Assembly: GCA_035653295.1 (NCBI GenBank)
Contig: DASRCB010000182.1
Coordinates: 1 to 11,081 of the forward strand
Source of the DNA: DASRCB01 sp035653295
Lineage (GTDB): Bacteria; Acidobacteriota; Terriglobia; Bryobacterales; Bryobacteraceae
Direction: 5' to 3'
Length of the DNA stretch: 11,081 nt
In this document: piece by piece, positions 6,761 to 11,081 of the stretch
Numbering within the stretch: position 1 is the first letter of the stretch
Layout: the number at the start of each line of letters is the position of its first letter
Notes under the pieces: model-generated
Told to the model about the DNA's origin: nothing
Databases searched by the model: none
Seen by the model: the letters and a program-made list of their open reading frames with translations, nothing else
Translations under genes and position numbers: made by a program

Positions 6761-8887
6761 ATGCCGGCGGATGAGCTACTCCAGTCGCTCATTCTCTATG
6801 GAGTCTTCTCGTTTTGTGGGTTATTGGGATGGCCTCTCCTCGCGCGTCTGCTGAAGCGCAGGGTGCTGGCCTGGAGCGCGGGCAGGCTCTTCGGGCTGCT
6901 GGTATTCGCGTGGCCCGTGTGGTTCCTCGCGTCGGCTGGAGCCCTGGATTACCAGCATCGCGGCATGATCGCCGCGGGCCTCGCGGCGTGCATCGCCGCC
7001 GTGATCGGCGCCTCACTCCACAACACGCGGTTTGCCGCATTGAAATGCACGCTGAAGCAGAACTGGCGCTGGCTGCTCGCCCTGGAGGGCACGGCGCTGG
7101 CGGCGTACCTGGGTTACCTGTATCTGCGGTCCTTCAACCCGGACGCGTTCGGCACCGAGCGCTTCATGGATATGGCCTTTTTCGTGGCTTCCGCCAGGAC
7201 CCGCCATTTCCCCTTCATCGACCCCTGGCTGGCGGGCGCCCCGGTCAACTACTACTATTACGGCTCCTTTCTGATGGGGCTGCTGGCGAACCTGAGCGCC
7301 GTCCCCACCGCACTCGCCTACAATTTCGCGCTGGCTCTCGTCTTTTCCGAGGCCGTCGTGCTTTCCGCCGGAATCGTGCTGGAGTGCACGGCGTCTGCCG
7401 CGGCTGCCGCGCTGGCTGCGATTCTGATCACGTGTTCAGGCAGCATCTTCTACGCGGCTGGTGAGATTCGCGCGCTCGTGCATCCTGGGAGCGCGCCGTA
7501 CTCCTGGACGAATTCCACCCGGTTTTACGACCCTTCGTACATCATCAACGAGGTCCCCTCCTACAGCTTCACCGTAGGCGACCTGCACGCACACGTGCTC
7601 GCGCTTCCGTTCTTTCTGCTGAACCTCGCCCTCCTGTTTTGCTGGTACAGGGCTCCCAGGCCGCAGTGGCCCCTGCTCGCGGCCATGACCATCAGCCTCG
7701 CGACGAGCGCGATGGTCAATTCCTGGGATGTCGTCACCCTGTTCCTGGTTTTCGCATTCATCACCGCCGCCAAAGCGTGGCCCACTGCGACGCACTCGCG
7801 GCAGCGGCTGCTTTGGCTCGCGGCCCTGGCATTGTCCGCCGTGGGCGTCCTCACCCTGATGTACCCGTTCCTGCGGACCTTCCAAAGCCCGGTGATGGGC
7901 GTGGGCTTCGCCCCGTCATTTGTCCGCGAGTATCACCTGAAGGACGTGCAATACCCTACGCCCGCGGCAGCGTGGTTCGGCTTGTGGGGGATGTTTGTCC
8001 TGGCGATCGGAGCCGCGCTGGTTCGCGTGCGCGACGGCCGCAACCGCGGCTTCGCGTGCCTGCTGGCCGGCGCCGCCGCCGCGCTTCTTGCCGGGGTCGA
8101 GTTGTTCTTCGTTCGCGATATCTACAGCGTCGCAAACCCACCATTTTTCCGGGCCAATACGGTCTTTAAGTTCGGCTATCATGCCTGGACCATGCTGGCC
8201 ATCGCCAGTTCCGTTCTGCTGTCCGACGCATACCGCGGCCGGCAGCCCGTCCAGCCCCGCGCAGTTCGACTCGGCGCCGCCGCCGTAACCGTGTCGCTTG
8301 CCGCCGCGTTCCTGCTCACTCTGATCTACCCGTGGCAGGCCGTTGAACAGTTTTACCTCAGCAATCGCGAGCAGCGCCGCATGCGGGACGCCAGCGTGGA
8401 CGCCTCACTGTTCATGAAGCAGGAAGGCCCCGGGGACTATGAGACGGTCCGTTATCTTGCCGCACACGCCCCCGACCGATGGGTGCTCGTCGAAGCCGCG
8501 GGTGACAGTTATACGTATCACGGCCGTCTCAGCGCGTTTACCGGAATGATCGATCCGATCGGCTGGGTCACCCACGAATGGACATGGCGTTTCGATGCCC
8601 GCAGCGCCCGCCGGGCCCGGCCGGGACAGAATGTCGAAACCGGATACAGCGCTCTGGCGGATCGTCAGAACGACATCCGTGACATCTATGAGACCTCGGA
8701 CATAGCGCGCGCGGCGGCCCTGTTACGGAAGTACGATGCGCGCTTCGTTTACGTCGGAGCGCTGGAGCGCACCGATTACCCGAAACTGGACGAGCCCAAG
8801 TTCTACCGCCTCGGGAATCTGGTCTTCTCCTCGCATGGAGCGGACCTTTTCCGGATTGACGACTCGATTCGCAACCGCCAGGATTGA
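6761..8887 (+). CDS. DUF2298 (YYY) polytopic membrane protein
   Basis: A 708-residue inner-membrane protein with many hydrophobic segments, of the DUF2298 / Chlor_Arch_YYY family, whose function is not established. Family landmarks appear in order: FGTERFMDMAFF (130-141), DPWLAGAPVNYYYYG (154-168, the YYY motif), RFYDPSY...NEVPSYSFTVGDLHAH (254-278), NSWD (320-323), FFRANTVFKFGYHAW (462-476), and a soluble C-terminal part with GRLSAFTGM (588-596), THEWTWR (604-610), RQNDIRDIYETSD and YVGALERTDYP. Full length suggests an intact gene. Acidic residues in the first large loop (Glu133, Asp137, Asp154) recall GT-C glycosyltransferases that use lipid-linked sugars, but that is inference. The ATG lies 4 nt or less after a weak GCAGG and is the only start that keeps the first membrane segment. 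A FecR-like gene converges from the right, 70 nt away. Confidence 0.87.
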   Translation: MPADELLQSLILYGVFSFCGLLGWPLLARLLKRRVLAWSAGRLFGLLVFAWPVWFLASAGALDYQHRGMIAAGLAACIAAVIGASLHNTRFAALKCTLKQNWRWLLALEGTALAAYLGYLYLRSFNPDAFGTERFMDMAFFVASARTRHFPFIDPWLAGAPVNYYYYGSFLMGLLANLSAVPTALAYNFALALVFSEAVVLSAGIVLECTASAAAAALAAILITCSGSIFYAAGEIRALVHPGSAPYSWTNSTRFYDPSYIINEVPSYSFTVGDLHAHVLALPFFLLNLALLFCWYRAPRPQWPLLAAMTISLATSAMVNSWDVVTLFLVFAFITAAKAWPTATHSRQRLLWLAALALSAVGVLTLMYPFLRTFQSPVMGVGFAPSFVREYHLKDVQYPTPAAAWFGLWGMFVLAIGAALVRVRDGRNRGFACLLAGAAAALLAGVELFFVRDIYSVANPPFFRANTVFKFGYHAWTMLAIASSVLLSDAYRGRQPVQPRAVRLGAAAVTVSLAAAFLLTLIYPWQAVEQFYLSNREQRRMRDASVDASLFMKQEGPGDYETVRYLAAHAPDRWVLVEAAGDSYTYHGRLSAFTGMIDPIGWVTHEWTWRFDARSARRARPGQNVETGYSALADRQNDIRDIYETSDIARAAALLRKYDARFVYVGALERTDYPKLDEPKFYRLGNLVFSSHGADLFRIDDSIRNRQD

Positions 8888-8897
8888 AGCTCCCGCC

Positions 8898-8931
8898 AAT
8901 AAAAAACCGGCGCCAGTTTCCCGGCGCCGGT
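8898..8931 (-). terminator. Rho-independent terminator of the FecR-like gene
   Basis: A perfect 9-bp GC-rich stem (ACCGGCGCC / GGCGCCGGT, 8906-8914 with 8923-8931) has an 8-nt loop and, on the - strand, is followed by TTTTTTATT. The T-run exists only in the - direction, so it serves the FecR-like gene and ends within about 11 nt of the DUF2298 stop. Confidence 0.85.
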
Positions 8932-8957
8932 CGGTTGCTTCGAAGAAGGAAAATCAG

Positions 8958-9893
8958 TTACGGACTGACCGTTGAGCTGGAACTGCTGCTGCTGAAAGTG
9001 CCGGCCGCCGCAAGGCCACCAATGACGCCTGCCACGGCAACACCCGCGATGATCGCGACGGTCGCGCCCGATACGCCACCGCCTCCACCCGCCGCAGCCG
9101 CCGCTCCGCCACCACCCGCAGCCGCCGCGGCAGCTGCCGGAATTTCAGACTTGCAGCCCTTGCCGCCGCTCGGAGTCAGCGAGTTTTCGTGAATCAACTG
9201 CGAGGCGCCGGAAATCGGCGTTGCGGTGGAATCGAGAGCCCCGCTGATCTGAACCGACTTCCCAACGTTGGCGTCCACATCCGGCCCGGTGACCTGATAA
9301 ACCACATTCGTGGTTTCGTCACGCAGAACGTAGTTCGATGTCCCTTTCACCCGCTGGATGCAGCCCGTGATCTGCGAGGGCGCGCCCGCTCCCGTGTCCT
9401 GATCGACAAAGGACATCGCCTCACCGCGCGAAACCTGCGCGATAAGCATACCGTGGGAATTCAAAACCGATGCCGCGCCGTCCGTGGCGCCAACGGCGAA
9501 CCGTTTCGAGCCGTCGGTGGTTACCTGAATCATGGCATTGTGCTGCTGAGGCACGATGCGCATCCCATTGACGGTAACCGGCACGCCCCGGACCTTACCC
9601 GTGCCGCGCTCCAAAACCACATGATCCCTGTAGACTCGGCCGCTCGACTCCGTCGCCAGATCGATCCTCGCTCCTCCACGAAGAGTCATCTGCGAAGGGT
9701 CTTCGCGCGTCTGAACCGTACTCCCGTCCAGCAATGCCGCGTTCCCTCTGACCTCCGCGTTGTCTACCACGAGCACACCCTGCGTGGTCGCAAGGCCTAT
9801 CGCTCCTGACGTTCGGGCATCGCCGGCAATGCACACACATGTCGCTGCCAGCACGATTGGAACCAGCGCGACACTACGAGAACGATGGTACAC
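8958..9893 (-). CDS. FecR-like secreted protein with Gly/Ala-rich linker, C-terminal hydrophobic segment and Ser tail
   Basis: A 311-residue exported protein. Residues 1-24 look like a signal peptide (Arg4, Arg6, hydrophobic 8-22). Residues about 36-110 resemble a FecR-type beta domain (repeated short strands, GNAALLDGSTVQT). Residues about 173-221 form a compact beta unit beginning TGCIQRVKG and ending VGKSVQISGAL, like the small OB-fold-like domains common in acidobacterial exported proteins. Residues 253-273 are only Ala and Gly, 276-297 are hydrophobic, and 301-307 are seven Ser before a final TVSP. The tail could be a membrane anchor or an unrecognised sorting signal. The start is set at GTG 9893, because AGGAGGTGA (9904-9896) lies just upstream. 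A GTG at 9899 falls inside that ribosome site and would add two residues. It lacks the cytoplasmic N-terminus and lone membrane helix of a classical FecR anti-sigma factor, so a structural or surface role is more likely. Function unknown. Confidence 0.8.
   Translation of the reverse strand: MYHRSRSVALVPIVLAATCVCIAGDARTSGAIGLATTQGVLVVDNAEVRGNAALLDGSTVQTREDPSQMTLRGGARIDLATESSGRVYRDHVVLERGTGKVRGVPVTVNGMRIVPQQHNAMIQVTTDGSKRFAVGATDGAASVLNSHGMLIAQVSRGEAMSFVDQDTGAGAPSQITGCIQRVKGTSNYVLRDETTNVVYQVTGPDVDANVGKSVQISGALDSTATPISGASQLIHENSLTPSGGKGCKSEIPAAAAAAAGGGGAAAAAGGGGGVSGATVAIIAGVAVAGVIGGLAAAGTFSSSSSSSTVSP
9075..9137 (-). repeat. GCN/GGN codon repeat coding a Gly/Ala-only linker
   Basis: A 21-codon stretch inside the FecR-like gene codes only Ala and Gly in the blocks A7-G4-A5-G5. 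Synonymous codons vary, so this is selected or drifted protein low complexity rather than a pure trinucleotide repeat. Confidence 0.8.
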
Positions 9894-9895
9894 TG

Positions 9896-9904
9896 TCACC
9901 TCCT
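9896..9904 (-). promoter_or_regulatory. Near-perfect Shine-Dalgarno that decides the FecR-like start
   Basis: AGGAGGTGA on the - strand is fully complementary to the usual 16S rRNA 3' end. With a 5-nt gap from AGGAGG it points to GTG at 9893. It overlaps, and so argues against, the GTG at 9899. Confidence 0.75.
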
Positions 9905-9910
9905 CGTTGT

Positions 9911-9939
9911 ATTTTGGATGAAAAGGAACGTCGAATCAA
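9911..9939 (-). promoter_or_regulatory. Weak candidate promoter of the FecR-like gene
   Basis: TTGATT (9939-9934) and CAAAAT (9916-9911) are spaced 17 nt, each matching four of six sigma-70 bases. The predicted start would lie almost at the ribosome site, giving a very short leader. The 70-nt divergent gap must also serve the TPR gene, for which no clear hexamers or Shine-Dalgarno are seen. Confidence 0.25.
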
Positions 9940-9963
9940 GAGTTACCGAATGTATTCTTCTGT

Positions 9964-11081
9964 ATGACAATGATCGGCCGCATTACGGTTATCGCTGCCG
10001 CCGGCCTCGTCGTGCTTGTCCTGCTGGTCTTTTCGGTCCGCCTGTTCGCGGCCGACATCCTCTCCCGCGGATCGACCCTGTACGCCCGCGAGACGGCCGT
10101 GGATCTGTTCCCAGGCAGCGTGTCGTACATTCTTTCACTGGTCGATCTGCGCCGCCAGAATGACCTCGACATTCGCCGCCAGCTTCGCATGGCGACGCAG
10201 GCCGATCCGGTTGACGCGCGGCTTTTCATCGAGCTCGGGCTGGAGTGTGAGCGCGCCGGCGATTACGATTCCGCCCTGCGATACCTGTTGGAGAGCTCTC
10301 GGCTGAGCCAGGAGTTTCTGCCCCGATGGACCCTGGCCAATTACTATTTCCGTAGGAATGACCTGACCCAGTTTCGCTTCTGGATGCACAGCGCACTGGA
10401 AGTGGGGGCGCCCAACCTGACCGCCGCCTTCCGTCTGCTGTGGAATTCCGGGCTGACTACCGCGGAAATCTCCACGGTAATTCCGCACACTCGCGATGCC
10501 GTCGTGGGGTGGTTGCGATGGTGTGTCGATCAGGGCCGGCTCGACGCGGCAAGGGAGGCGGCAGCCGAGTCCCTGCGCCAGTGGCCAGGCGAGAGCGCAG
10601 GCGTGCTTATCCGCTACTGTGCGCTGCTGGCGCGCGGTTCGGCCAGCGCACGCGCGCAGGCGGCCGATCTTTGGAACGCACTGGTGGCCCGGGGCCTCCT
10701 GCACCAGCGCCCGGTATACCCAGCGGGGGCCCCAACCGTCGAGGACCCGGATTTCTCAACCGGACCAGGCGACCTTGCCTTCGGCTGGCACATGATCCCG
10801 GTCGAAGGCGTTGTGTCCGATCATTATGGCCGCGGTATTCACTTCCGGCTGGACGGGAACGAACCGGAAAAATGCGATCTGCTCACGCAATTGCTGTCGC
10901 TTCGGCCCGGGTCGAAAAATGTTCTTCGCTGCCGGTATGACAGCACGGGCCTGCTGCCGGGAAGCGGGCTGTACTGGCACATCGAAGATCCGGATGCTCA
11001 CACCGCGCTGGAGGAAACCCCGATTTTCCTCAATGACCAACAAAAAGAAGTAACGGCGCCCTTCACCGTTCCTCCCGGACA
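9964..11081 (+). CDS. Membrane-anchored TPR-like protein, 3' end outside window
   Basis: An open frame from ATG 9964 (or ATG 9970, same frame) with no stop through the last base, giving at least 372 residues. An N-terminal helix at about residues 8-28 (Arg6 before it, Ala/Val/Leu-rich core) is an uncleaved anchor or signal. Residues about 60-150 look like degenerate TPRs: ATQADPVDARLFIELGLECE, RAGDYDSALRYLLESSRLSQ and PRWTLANYYFRRNDLTQ, with more helical repeats to about 245. From about 259 the character changes to a beta-rich region (DFSTGPGDLAFGW, LLSLRPGSKNVLRCRYD, SGLYWHIED) resembling a jelly-roll, carbohydrate-binding-like domain. TPR proteins of this layout occur next to exopolysaccharide or O-antigen ligase genes in Acidobacteria; that association is recalled knowledge, and the downstream genes are not visible. 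No in-frame start exists upstream before the TGA at 9919, and no Shine-Dalgarno is clear. Confidence 0.78.
   Translation, partial: MTMIGRITVIAAAGLVVLVLLVFSVRLFAADILSRGSTLYARETAVDLFPGSVSYILSLVDLRRQNDLDIRRQLRMATQADPVDARLFIELGLECERAGDYDSALRYLLESSRLSQEFLPRWTLANYYFRRNDLTQFRFWMHSALEVGAPNLTAAFRLLWNSGLTTAEISTVIPHTRDAVVGWLRWCVDQGRLDAAREAAAESLRQWPGESAGVLIRYCALLARGSASARAQAADLWNALVARGLLHQRPVYPAGAPTVEDPDFSTGPGDLAFGWHMIPVEGVVSDHYGRGIHFRLDGNEPEKCDLLTQLLSLRPGSKNVLRCRYDSTGLLPGSGLYWHIEDPDAHTALEETPIFLNDQQKEVTAPFTVPPG

Noticed and set aside
8906..8931. The same hairpin as a terminator for the DUF2298 gene
   Set aside because: On the + strand no T-run follows the stem, so intrinsic termination in that direction is not supported.
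9885..10163. A 92-codon + strand frame across the FecR-TPR gap
   Set aside because: Cys/Arg/Pro-rich without domains and out of frame with the coherent TPR-like reading that starts at 9964.
10135..10704. A 189-codon - strand frame
   Set aside because: Antisense to the TPR gene, with no recognisable features.

Overview
The window looks like part of an Acidobacteriota chromosome, probably near Bryobacterales/Solibacterales. This is inferred from the gene families, not from a marker gene. The DNA is GC-rich. It carries a very large Oar-type TonB-dependent receptor with an N-terminal carboxypeptidase-regulatory-like domain, a subclass B3-type metallo-beta-lactamase, a DUF1684 protein, a DUF2298 (YYY) membrane protein and a FecR-like protein with a Gly/Ala-rich, Ser-tailed C-terminus. 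I saw no rRNA, tRNA, CRISPR array or insertion sequence.

Left part (1-2293, + strand): a probable three-gene operon. The metallo-beta-lactamase-fold enzyme has its 5' end cut by the window edge. A secreted DUF1684 protein follows after 4 nt, and a DJ-1/PfpI-family protein after 53 nt.

Decayed stretch (2294-2844): this is not empty intergenic DNA. It holds the 3' end of a ketoacyl-ACP synthase III (FabH-like) gene on the - strand and the 3' end of a CatB-like hexapeptide acetyltransferase gene on the + strand, the latter with an in-frame TGA. Their broken 5' sides meet at about 2543-2554, as if one deletion had removed the fronts of two divergent genes.

Middle (2845-6366, - strand): a 1173-residue outer-membrane receptor with signal peptide, regulatory-like domain, plug and beta-barrel ending in Phe. 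A 394-nt divergent intergenic region (6367-6760) with an AT-rich tract separates it from the next gene.

Right part (6761-11081): a DUF2298 polytopic membrane protein (+), a FecR-like secreted or surface protein (-) with a strong rho-independent terminator, and a divergent membrane-anchored TPR protein (+) that runs off the window end. I suspect these belong to an envelope or exopolysaccharide locus continuing to the right, but the window does not prove it. Two start decisions matter. The FecR-like gene most likely starts at the GTG at 9893, behind a near-perfect Shine-Dalgarno. The TPR gene has no stop inside the window.
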